A program made the translations under genes and the position numbers. Positions 1-5,449 of a stretch of DNA of 7,591 nt are shown here, piece after piece. Source of the DNA: Deltaproteobacteria bacterium (GTDB taxonomy: Bacteria > Desulfobacterota > B13-G15); assembly GCA_003646585.1 (NCBI GenBank), contig QMLA01000041.1, positions 1 through 7,591 of the forward strand, given 5' to 3'. Position 1 is the first letter of the stretch, and each line of letters opens with the position of its first letter. Below the pieces are notes generated by a model, which ran no database searches, was not told the origin of the DNA, and was given only the letters and a program-made list of their open reading frames with translations.

Positions 1-458
1 CCTCCCCGCACGGGGACGACCTCCGTGCCGAGCAGCTCCATCCTGAAGACGTTTAAGGCCTGGCGTCTGACGTCCTCCTCTCCCATGTAGACCGTGCAAC
101 GGAGGTCCAGGAGGGCAGCTGCTGTGGCCGTCGCAACCCCGTGTTGTCCCGCACCAGTTTCGGCTATCACCCTCCTCTTCCCCATCCTCTTTGCCAGCAG
201 ACACTGACCGAGGGTGTTGTTGATCTTGTGGGAACCGGTATGGCAGAGGTCCTCCCGTTTCAGGTAGACTTTAAAGCCCAAAAAGGAGCTAAGCCTGGGG
301 GCGTAATAGAGGGGGGTCGGCCGGCCGACGTAATCCCTCAGGAGTTCCCCGAGCTCGGACCAGAATCCCTGATCCTGCTTGAGCCGCTTCCAGGCCTCCT
401 CAAGCTCCACAAGGGGCCAAAAGAGGGTCTCTGGCACATATCTCCCCCCAAACCTCAT
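1..458 (-). CDS. trpB: Tryptophan synthase beta chain, N-terminal part (runs off the left edge)
   Basis: This gene encodes the PLP enzyme that condenses indole with serine to make tryptophan, the last step of the pathway, normally as an alpha2-beta2 complex with TrpA. About 152 codons are visible. They begin [12 protein letters not shown], the usual TrpB start, and continue through [12 protein letters not shown] and [17 protein letters not shown]. In the latter, Lys78 is the expected PLP Schiff-base lysine (Lys87 in E. coli). Next come [13 protein letters not shown] and [19 protein letters not shown]. The match is colinear with the common TrpB1 type. The ATG overlaps the trpF TGA as ATGA, and GGGGAGG lies directly against the start, which is unusually close for a Shine-Dalgarno site. 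Translation may therefore depend on coupling to trpF. A Cys sits where many TrpBs have Asn, in DLCHTG. The C-terminal two thirds and any trpA are outside the window. Confidence 0.97.
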   Translation of the reverse strand, partial: MRFGGRYVPETLFWPLVELEEAWKRLKQDQGFWSELGELLRDYVGRPTPLYYAPRLSSFLGFKVYLKREDLCHTGSHKINNTLGQCLLAKRMGKRRVIAETGAGQHGVATATAAALLDLRCTVYMGEEDVRRQALNVFRMELLGTEVVPVRG

Positions 459-1078
459 CCTCCCCTCACCTTCTTCATAAATTCCTCTATCAACCCCGGA
501 TCCTTGACCCCCGGGGCCTTCTCCACCCCTGAGGAGACATCCACCCCCCAGGGCTTAACGGCCCGTATGGCCTCCCTGACGTTTTGCGGATTCAATCCCC
601 CTGCCAGGATCACCGGGAGTCCCGTGATCCTCCTTGAGACCTCCCAGGGGAAGGTCCGACCGGACCCCCCGGGGGTCCCGTCGACCCTTGTATCGAGCAG
701 GATCGCAGAAACCCTCCCCCTGTAGGCCTCCCAGCCTCGAAGATCCGCGGGGGATCTGATCCTTAGGGCCTTGATGACCCTCAGGCCCTCTTCCATCAGG
801 TACAGGCAGACCCTGGGGGATTCGGATCCGTGAAGCTGAATAGTGTCAAGGCCAACCTGCCTCGCTATCGCCAGGACCTCGTCGGGTTCGCGGTCGACAA
901 AGACCCCAACCCAGGACACGAGGGGCGGGAGGCTCTTGATGAGGAGGCTGGCCTCCACAGGGGATATGTACCTCGGGCTCCTCCTGTGAAAGACGAGGCC
1001 CAGGGCATGGACTCCTTGCTGCAGGCAGAAGAGGGCATCTTCCCTTGACCTTATCCCGCACACCTTAACCCTCACCAT
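455..1078 (-). CDS. trpF: Phosphoribosylanthranilate isomerase
   Basis: TrpF performs the Amadori rearrangement of N-(5'-phosphoribosyl)anthranilate to CdRP, the third step of the pathway, as a cytosolic TIM barrel. The 207-residue product has normal length for a monofunctional TrpF. Cys7 in KVCGI is the expected general base, and Asp129 in ILLDT is the expected general acid. QLHG (81-84), AGGLNP (159-164) and DVSSGVE (180-186) are the conserved barrel motifs, the last two binding phosphate. The ATG lies inside trpC (14-base overlap), preceded by AAGGAG at good spacing, which supports this start. The TGA overlaps the trpB ATG. Because trpF is separate from trpC, the fused enteric arrangement is excluded. 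Confidence 0.97.
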   Translation of the reverse strand: MVRVKVCGIRSREDALFCLQQGVHALGLVFHRRSPRYISPVEASLLIKSLPPLVSWVGVFVDREPDEVLAIARQVGLDTIQLHGSESPRVCLYLMEEGLRVIKALRIRSPADLRGWEAYRGRVSAILLDTRVDGTPGGSGRTFPWEVSRRITGLPVILAGGLNPQNVREAIRAVKPWGVDVSSGVEKAPGVKDPGLIEEFMKKVRGG

Positions 1079-1787
1079 GGATCAGCTCCTTCAGTTTTTT
1101 GACCGGATCCTCGGCCTTAACAAGGGCTTCCCCCACCAGGAAGTTCTCGACCCCGACGTGCATAAGCCTCCTTATGTCCCCATGGGTCTTGATCCCGCTT
1201 TCTGCCACAAGCACCCTGTCCCGGGGGACCTTCGGGGCAAGTCCCTCCACGATGCTCAGATCGACCGTAAAGGTCCTGAGATCCCGGGCGTTTATGCCGA
1301 TTAGACGAGCGGGGGTTCTCAAAGCCACCTTCAGTTCCTCCTCGGTGTGGACCTCCACGAGGGGCTCAAGGCCGAGTTCGAGGCTCCTTTGGACCATCCG
1401 CAAGAGCTCATCGGGTGCAAGGATCCCCGCGATGAGCAAGACGGCCGATGCCCCAAAGGCAAGGCTTTCCTCAAGCTGCAGGGGATCAAGGAGGAAGTCC
1501 TTCCTCAGCAGCGGAAGGTCGGTGACCTTGGAGGCCTCGAGCAGATCCCTTAGGGATCCTCCGAAATTATCGTTGGTCAGGATTGATATGGCCCTGGCTC
1601 CTCCCTGTTGATAAAGGCCGGCCTGTCTGCGGGGGTCAAGATCCGGATTCAGGGGGCCACAGCTCGGTGAGCGGCGCTTTATCTCGGCGATGACCCGCGG
1701 GGGTTTCCCCACGGTCAGGGCCGAAAGGAGGGAAGGCCTCCTTCCCTTCCCGTTCACAATCCTCTGCGGACGTTCCCCTTTCCTCAT
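1065..1787 (-). CDS. trpC: Indole-3-glycerol-phosphate synthase
   Basis: TrpC closes the indole ring of CdRP with loss of CO2 and water, giving indole-3-glycerol phosphate. The start chosen is the ATG that overlaps the trpD stop (ATGA), with AAGGAG eight bases upstream. This gives 240 residues; the longer frame beginning at 1823 lies inside trpD and adds a low-complexity, non-homologous tail. Catalytic motifs are visible: IAEIKRRSPS (33-42, with Glu35 and Lys37), LLRKDF (93-98, Lys96), LVEVH (143-147, Glu145), GINARDL (164-170, Asn166) and VAESGI (194-199, Glu196). The phosphate-binding end is FLVGEALV (216-223). The segment before IAEIK is only about 32 residues and lacks the usual N-terminal helix rich in Lys and Glu, so the protein is slightly short at this end. 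All core active-site positions are present. Confidence 0.96.
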   Translation of the reverse strand: MRKGERPQRIVNGKGRRPSLLSALTVGKPPRVIAEIKRRSPSCGPLNPDLDPRRQAGLYQQGGARAISILTNDNFGGSLRDLLEASKVTDLPLLRKDFLLDPLQLEESLAFGASAVLLIAGILAPDELLRMVQRSLELGLEPLVEVHTEEELKVALRTPARLIGINARDLRTFTVDLSIVEGLAPKVPRDRVLVAESGIKTHGDIRRLMHVGVENFLVGEALVKAEDPVKKLKELIHGEG

Positions 1788-2785
1788 CCCACCATCTCCT
1801 TCGCCCTCTGAAGGACCTCCCACGCCTTCCCGGAAGCCACCACTTCCCTCAGGATCCTCACTCCCTCGGGCAGTTCGGTGGTCTTCCCCACGAGGTAAAG
1901 GCCGAGGGCTCCCTCCATCAGGACCGCCTGGAGGCCCGGATCGGATTCCCCTCGGAGGATCCTTCTGGCTCGCTCGAAGGCCTCTCCGGGGGCCCTGGCC
2001 TTTATGGATTCAATGGGCAGGGGATCGAGGCCGAAATCCTCCGGCAGGAGGATCCGTTCGGTTATCCCCTTTGGGGTAACCTCAAGGACGAGGGTTTCCC
2101 CCTGGGGACTCACCTCATCCAACCCTTCGAGGCCATGGATCACCATGGCCCTTTTTCCAAGGAGCCGGAGCGCCTGGGCCATGATCCTGGCCCCTTGCTG
2201 GGTGGGGGTACCAACCAGCAGATATTCGGGATCCGCCGGGTTGATCAGGGGGCCGAGGTAGTTGAAGAGGGTCCTTATGCCGAGCTGTTGCCTGACAGGG
2301 GCCGCATGGGCCATGGCGGGATGGTAAAGGGGGGCGAACAGGAAACCGAAGCCGACCTCATCGATGGCCCTTGCCATGATCCCCGGGGGAGCATCAATCC
2401 TTAGACCGAGGGCCAAAAGCACATCGGCACTTCCCGAAGAACTGGAGACGGCCCTGTTGCCATGCTTTGCCACCGCTACCCCAGCCCCTGCCACGATGAG
2501 GGCCGAGAGGGTGGAGATGTTCAAGGTGGAGAGGCCATCACCCCCTGTCCCGACTATGTCCAGCAGGGGACGCCTTCTGGGGGCGATCGTGCGGGCCCTC
2601 CCGATCATGACCTTGGCCAGAACCGATAGCTCCTCTGCCCTCTCTCCCCTCATCCTCATGGCGACAAGGAAGGCGGAAAGGAGGACAGGCTCCAGCCTCC
2701 CGTCGGCAACGGCCTCAAAGAGGACTTCCGCCTCCCGAGGTTCAAGGGTGAGTCCCGCCATGACCCTCTCCAAAAGCTCCTTCAT
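1784..2785 (-). CDS. trpD: Anthranilate phosphoribosyltransferase
   Basis: TrpD transfers phosphoribose from PRPP to anthranilate, the second step of the pathway. The start is the ATG overlapping the trpG stop (ATGA), giving 333 residues (MKELLERVMAGL...), the normal family length. A longer frame from 2839 adds an unrelated 18-residue tail. Residue numbers here are for the 333-residue form. GTGGDG (79-84) and NIST (89-92) form the PRPP-binding loop, KHGNR is at 107-111, and SSSSGSADVL begins at 114. The HPAM...PVR...LGIRTLFNYLGP block lies near 155-180. The metal-binding DE pair is at 223-224 in GLDEVS. The usual basic residue of HPAMK is Ala here (HPAMAHAAPVR), a modest departure. AAGGGG upstream is a plausible ribosome-binding site. 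Confidence 0.97.
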   Translation of the reverse strand: MKELLERVMAGLTLEPREAEVLFEAVADGRLEPVLLSAFLVAMRMRGERAEELSVLAKVMIGRARTIAPRRRPLLDIVGTGGDGLSTLNISTLSALIVAGAGVAVAKHGNRAVSSSSGSADVLLALGLRIDAPPGIMARAIDEVGFGFLFAPLYHPAMAHAAPVRQQLGIRTLFNYLGPLINPADPEYLLVGTPTQQGARIMAQALRLLGKRAMVIHGLEGLDEVSPQGETLVLEVTPKGITERILLPEDFGLDPLPIESIKARAPGEAFERARRILRGESDPGLQAVLMEGALGLYLVGKTTELPEGVRILREVVASGKAWEVLQRAKEMVG

Positions 2786-3354
2786 CGCTTCACCCCTTGA
2801 GCTATGAGGAGGAAATTGGAAAGGATCTCCTTTCCCCACTGGGTGAGGTAGGCCTCCGGATGGAATTGGACACCGAAAAGGGGATGGCTCCTGTGGGCTA
2901 TGGCCATTATCTCTCCCTTCTCATCCAGGGCCGTAACCTCCAGGTCCTCGGGCAGGTCCCTGACGATCAGGGAGTGGTATCTGCAGGCCACAAAGGGCGA
3001 GGGTATCCCTTGAAAGATCCCCTCCTGCTTGTGGTAAATGGGGGAGGTCTTTCCGTGGAGGATTCTCTTCGCCCTCTCGATCTTCGCTCCAAAGGCACGG
3101 GCTATGGCCTGATGCCCCAGACAGACGCCCAAGATGGGGATGTCCCGGTGGCACCTTATGACATCGAGGGTCAAACCCGCCCTCTCGGGTCGGGAGGGTC
3201 CCGGGCTAATGAGGATGGCACCGAAATCCGCCAAGTCCATCCTCAGCAACGGATGGTCGTTTCTCACCACCTTTATCCCCACCCCAAGGGTCCCCAGCAG
3301 GTGGACCAGGTTGTAAGTGAAGGAGTCGTAGTTATCGATCACCAGGACCCTCAT
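2782..3354 (-). CDS. trpG: Anthranilate synthase component II (glutamine amidotransferase)
   Basis: TrpG is the class I glutamine amidotransferase subunit that supplies ammonia to TrpE. The chosen start, MRVLVIDNYDSFTYNL, is the canonical N-terminus. It is preceded by GGAGG six bases upstream and gives 190 residues. The longer frame to 3444 lies inside trpE and is not homologous. The catalytic triad is Cys78 in GVCLGHQ, His165 and Glu167 in GVQFHPEA. HGKTS (100-104) and YHSL (126-129) are also typical. The motif after the triad reads AYLTQWG where most TrpG or PabA proteins have SILTEHG-like sequence. The same family can serve PabB, but the position between trpE and trpD makes TrpG the sensible call. 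The gene overlaps trpE by 23 bases and trpD by four. Confidence 0.97.
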   Translation of the reverse strand: MRVLVIDNYDSFTYNLVHLLGTLGVGIKVVRNDHPLLRMDLADFGAILISPGPSRPERAGLTLDVIRCHRDIPILGVCLGHQAIARAFGAKIERAKRILHGKTSPIYHKQEGIFQGIPSPFVACRYHSLIVRDLPEDLEVTALDEKGEIMAIAHRSHPLFGVQFHPEAYLTQWGKEILSNFLLIAQGVKR

Positions 3355-4666
3355 TCCATCCCTCCACCCCAAGGGCCATGAGGGGACCGCGGGCCTTGGA
3401 AAGGGTCTCCTCATATTCCCTTTCCGGGACCGAATCGGCCACAATCCCTGCCCCCGCCCCGAGGTAATAGAGGCCGTCCTTGTAAAGGAACGACCTTATG
3501 AAGATGCAGGTGTCCATGTCCCCGCTCCAATCTATGTAACCGACCACTCCCCCATATACCCCGCGCTTAACCGGCTCCATCTCCGAGATGACCTGCATGG
3601 CCCGTACCTTGGGAGCTCCCGAAAGCGTTCCCGCTGGGAAGGTGGCCCGGAGCACATCCAGGGCATCAAGTCCTCTTTTCAGCCTTCCCCTCACGTGGGA
3701 GACCAGATGAAAGACATGGGAGTAAGCTTCGACCTTCCTGTACTCGGTTACCTCCACGGTGCCTATCTCCGAGATCCGCCCTATGTCGTTTCTCGCCAGA
3801 TCGACAAGCATCACGTGTTCGGCCGCCTCCTTTTCGTCCCGCAGCAGTTCCCGTATCGATTCCAGGTCCCTGCGGAAATCACCCGTCCTCGGCCTTGTTC
3901 CGGCGATGGGCCGGGTCTCCACCACATCGCCCCTGAGCCTCACCATGACCTCAGGAGAGGATCCCAAAAGGGTGTAATCTCCCATCTCCAGATAGAACAT
4001 GTAAGGGGAGGGATTTATGAGCCTCAGGCGCCTGTAAACCGAGAGGGGATTTCTCGATGAGGGGATGGTGAAGATCTGGGCCAGCACGACCTGGATCGCC
4101 TCCCCCGCGAGGATGAGCTCCCTTGTCCTCTTTACGGCCTCAAGGAAGCCCTCTTCGGTGAAAGTCGAACGGAGAGACCCAGGAGGAGGATCCTCTAGGG
4201 TTATCTCCCCTGGAGGATCCTGAAGGACCCCGAGGACCTCCTCTGCAAACCCCTTTCCCCGATGGGAAACGAGGATGATTTCCCCCTTTGTGTGGTCGAA
4301 GATCACGAGGTCATTGACCTCAAGGAAGGCCATCTGGGGAACATCGGCAAGGCCCCCCTTTGGAAGGGGTACGGGTTCGAGGTGGGTCACGGCATCATAG
4401 CTCAGGTGCCCCACAACCCCCCCTTGAAAGGGAAGGGGGTTGTGGAGGGGCTTCCGCCTGTCCCTGAGGAAGCTCCTCAACTCCTCCCATGCCCTGTTGT
4501 CGGCCTCCCTGAAGGAGGGACCGGGGCGACCGAAGCCGATGAAGGAGTAGCGGCCACGGTATCCTTGGGGGAAACTTTCCAAGAGGACATTGGCCCCCAG
4601 CTCCCTGAGCCGCAGAAACGCCGAAAGGGGCGCCAGAATACCGACCTTTTCCCTCGGGATATCCAC
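3332..4666 (-). CDS. trpE: Anthranilate synthase component I
   Basis: TrpE converts chorismate and ammonia (from TrpG) to anthranilate and is normally the feedback-inhibited step. The 444-residue product carries LLES (28-31), the tryptophan-binding motif that distinguishes TrpE from PabB. The chorismate-binding core includes PIAGTRPR (253-260), DEKEAAEHVMLVDLARND (277-294, with His284 the probable catalytic histidine), TFPAGTLSGAPK (342-353), GGVVGYIDWSGDMD and GAGAGIVADSVPE (403-415). The start codon is GTG. The nearest Shine-Dalgarno-like sequences are GGGGG about seven bases upstream and GAGGTG, which includes the start itself. The exact start is therefore less certain than for the other trp genes. 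The protein begins almost at the PLSAFLRL alignment point, about 25 to 30 residues shorter than the E. coli enzyme. It lies immediately behind the attenuator terminator. Confidence 0.96.
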   Translation of the reverse strand: MDIPREKVGILAPLSAFLRLRELGANVLLESFPQGYRGRYSFIGFGRPGPSFREADNRAWEELRSFLRDRRKPLHNPLPFQGGVVGHLSYDAVTHLEPVPLPKGGLADVPQMAFLEVNDLVIFDHTKGEIILVSHRGKGFAEEVLGVLQDPPGEITLEDPPPGSLRSTFTEEGFLEAVKRTRELILAGEAIQVVLAQIFTIPSSRNPLSVYRRLRLINPSPYMFYLEMGDYTLLGSSPEVMVRLRGDVVETRPIAGTRPRTGDFRRDLESIRELLRDEKEAAEHVMLVDLARNDIGRISEIGTVEVTEYRKVEAYSHVFHLVSHVRGRLKRGLDALDVLRATFPAGTLSGAPKVRAMQVISEMEPVKRGVYGGVVGYIDWSGDMDTCIFIRSFLYKDGLYYLGAGAGIVADSVPEREYEETLSKARGPLMALGVEGWNEGPGDR

Positions 4667-4678
4667 CTCTTTGCCCCC

Positions 4679-4718
4679 AAATAAAAAGGGGTCGTGAGCC
4701 TGAAGCCCACGACCCCTT
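4679..4718 (-). terminator. Intrinsic terminator of the trp attenuator (segments 5:6)
   Basis: On the minus strand, AAGGGGTCGTGGGC (4718-4705) pairs with GCTCACGACCCCTT (4699-4686). The stem is 14 bp with one G-U pair and a five-base loop, followed by a U-rich run (UUUUUAUUU). The stem is strong and the tract is in the right place for factor-independent termination. It ends 12 bases before the trpE GTG, so it controls entry into the operon and does not end another gene. Confidence 0.93.
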
Positions 4719-4725
4719 AAAGGCC

Positions 4726-4764
4726 AAGGGCCGTGGGCACCCTTGGGGGTGCCACACGGCCCTT
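4726..4764 (-). other. Leader hairpin 3:4
   Basis: AAGGGCCGUG and GGCACCC, separated by one bulged U at 4754, pair with GGGUGCC and CACGGCCCUU around a CCAA loop. This makes a 17-bp stem. It competes with pairing 2:3 on its 5' side and with antiterminator 4:5 on its 3' side, so it is the middle switch of the leader. It has no U-run and is not itself a terminator. Confidence 0.85.
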
Positions 4765-4770
4765 ATGGGC

Positions 4771-4842
4771 TTAACGGGGTGGACCGGTGGCACCCCGCTG
4801 GTACCACCGCCACCACCAGTTGCTTCTCTTAAACATGGCCAT
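4771..4842 (-). CDS. trpL: trp leader peptide (23 aa, four Trp codons)
   Basis: This short open frame starts MAMFKRSNWWWRWY, ends GATGPPR, and stops at TAA. The Trp codons TGG lie at 4818-4816, 4815-4813, 4812-4810 and 4806-4804. Four Trp residues in a 23-residue frame, placed on the 5' arm of the first leader hairpin and just ahead of an intrinsic terminator and trpE, is the hallmark of a ribosome-mediated trp attenuator. The peptide itself probably has no function; its translation is the sensor. There are two possible starts, ATG at 4842 or ATG at 4836 (21 residues). No Shine-Dalgarno sequence precedes either, and the predicted mRNA end is only a few bases upstream. Confidence 0.93.
   Translation of the reverse strand: MAMFKRSNWWWRWYQRGATGPPR
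4778..4814 (-). other. Leader hairpin 1:2 over the Trp codons
   Basis: CGGUGGUACC (4809-4800) pairs with GGUGCCACCG (4794-4785) around an AGCGG loop, with one U-G pair. After a two-base bulge on the 3' side, GGUGG (4814-4810) pairs with CCACC (4782-4778). The 5' arm contains the third and fourth Trp codons and the end of the second, so a ribosome waiting there prevents this hairpin from forming. Confidence 0.85.
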
Positions 4843-4844
4843 GG

Positions 4845-4880
4845 CAAATACTTTATACCCGACGAGGAGGGGCTCGTCAA
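4845..4880 (-). promoter_or_regulatory. trp operon promoter (sigma70 type)
   Basis: The -35 box TTGACG is at 4880-4875 and the -10 box TATAAA at 4857-4852, with an optimal 17-base spacer. Each hexamer differs from consensus at one position. The only purine in the expected start window is G at 4845, seven bases past the -10 box, so transcription should begin there. That leaves a three-base untranslated end before the first leader ATG. Confidence 0.88.
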
Positions 4881-4897
4881 TCTCCTGTCGGGGCTCG
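4858..4897. repeat. Inverted and direct repeats overlapping the trp promoter; possible operator
   Basis: On the plus strand, CCCGACGAGGAG (4858-4869) and CTCCTGTCGGG (4882-4892) form an imperfect inverted repeat, differing by one missing base. It brackets the -35 box and spacer. Inside it, GACGAG (4861-4866) and CTCGTC (4873-4878) are a perfect inverted pair. GGGGCTCG also occurs twice (4869-4876 and 4890-4897), 21 bases apart, which is two helical turns. This placement suits a repressor site. It does not resemble the E. coli TrpR operator, and no regulator is identified. Confidence 0.4.
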
Positions 4898-5275
4898 ATA
4901 CTTCTGAGACAGTTCAGTGTTAAAGGAAACCACCTCCCTGTGGTTCTCCATCAGGTACTCCCAGGGGGTCTTCCCTCTCAGGGGTCTTGAGGGCCTGAGA
5001 AAATTGCAGATGTACTCCCACTCCCTCACCACCTGCCTCAGCTCCCCCAGATTCAGGGGCAAATCATAGCTTTCATAGAACTCATACCGGTGTATCCCCT
5101 GGGCCCTCTCCACATAACCCTGCTCCTCGGGGCTGCGGGGCCGAACCACATAAAGCCTCACACCCCTCCTCTGACACTCCTCCTCAAACTCCCCGTAAAA
5201 TTCAGGTCCCCCATCTACCTTGATGGCCTTAACCTGGAAGGGAACCCTCGAAAACAGCGCCTGAAGGTGAGGGAG
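4877..5275 (-). pseudogene. 5'-truncated integrase-type (DDE, rve) transposase
   Basis: This is the C-terminal part of a transposase with an integrase core. Read from the right, recognisable sequence starts near LQALFSRVPFQVKAIKVDGGPEF, which holds the second catalytic Asp. It continues through EFEEECQRRGVRLYVVRPRSP to GYVERAQG, which holds the catalytic Glu, spaced D-X34-E as in IS481-like and related families. The C-terminal part RPLRGKTPWEYL matches the rve_3-like end of such proteins. The helix-turn-helix region and the first catalytic Asp are missing. The frame is open upstream to 5362 but stops being transposase-like near 5275, where plus-strand transposase sequence begins. The GTG at 5161 is not a genuine start. 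The TGA (4879-4877) lies inside the -35 box of the trp promoter. The remnant cannot be active. Confidence 0.8.
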
Positions 5276-5449
5276 GAGTCTAAGGTCAAAAAGAGGTATG
5301 ATCTCGATGAGGAGGTCAAAAGGAGACCGAAGCAGGAGTATGAGGGGCTGAACCCTGCAGAGTTAAGGAGAAGGCTGCTTAAGATTCAGGAAAAGCTCAT
5401 AGAGCTGGCTACTGCTGCCTCCAGGAGGAAGATCCATGCCTTGGGATAG
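5261..5449 (+). pseudogene. C-terminal remnant of a second transposase, internally shortened
   Basis: The plus frame ending at 5449 reads EESKVKKRYDLDEEVKRR, then EYEGLNPAELRRRLLKIQEKLIELA. From memory, this resembles the tail beyond the integrase core in a group of transposases common in thermophiles, where SKV.(K/R)RYD is followed by a TPYQRLL-like stretch and then LNP-x-x-L. Here the TPYQRLL stretch appears to be missing, with RYD running straight into DEEVKRR, which suggests an in-frame deletion. The frame is open back to 5090, but that part is antisense to the other remnant and is not transposase-like. The left boundary is approximate. I rate the family assignment as moderate. Confidence 0.55.

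Larger units (their letters stand above)
4679..4845 (-). promoter_or_regulatory. trp operon attenuator leader, six-segment type
   Basis: The predicted leader RNA can fold as hairpins 1:2 (4814-4800 with 4794-4778), 3:4 (4764-4747 with 4742-4726) and 5:6, the terminator. Two mutually exclusive pairings are also present. In 2:3, GGGGUGCCAC (4796-4787) pairs perfectly with GUGGCACCCC (4755-4746). In 4:5, 4738-4726 pairs with 4717-4705 over 13 bp including two G-U pairs, consuming the whole ascending terminator arm apart from one base. Segment 1 is the Trp-codon run. The inferred logic is that a ribosome stalled for Trp-tRNA masks segment 1, so 2:3 forms, 4 is freed to pair with 5, and transcription continues. 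With ample tryptophan, or with no translation, 1:2, 3:4 and 5:6 form and transcription stops. The pairings are seen in the sequence; the switching is inferred. Confidence 0.9.

Noticed and set aside
141..725. Plus-strand open frame of 194 codons opposite trpB and trpF
   Set aside because: It is rich in Pro, Gly, Ser and Leu, resembles nothing, and is antisense to two well-conserved genes. GC-rich genes leave long shadow frames.
2797..3381. Plus-strand open frame of 194 codons opposite trpG
   Set aside because: It is antisense to a complete amidotransferase with an intact triad, with no family motif of its own.
1541..4230. Frequent GGATCCT and AGGATCCT sequences scattered through the window
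   Set aside because: They fall in phase with coding (AGG ATC CT for Arg-Ile-Leu and similar), have irregular spacing and continue into other genes, so codon preference explains them.
4679..4845. T-box riboswitch or TRAP-type control of trp
   Set aside because: There is no specifier-loop or T-box consensus and no series of GAG/UAG triplets at regular spacing. The Trp-rich leader frame with alternative hairpins explains the region.
4395..4880. Minus-strand frame of 161 codons across the trp leader and the start of trpE
   Set aside because: It crosses the promoter, attenuator hairpins and trpE in a different frame and is composed of low-complexity Gly/Pro/Arg sequence.
5090..5260. Left part of the plus-strand frame ending at 5449 as coding sequence
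   Set aside because: It lies antisense to clear integrase-core sequence on the minus strand, and its residues show no transposase motifs.
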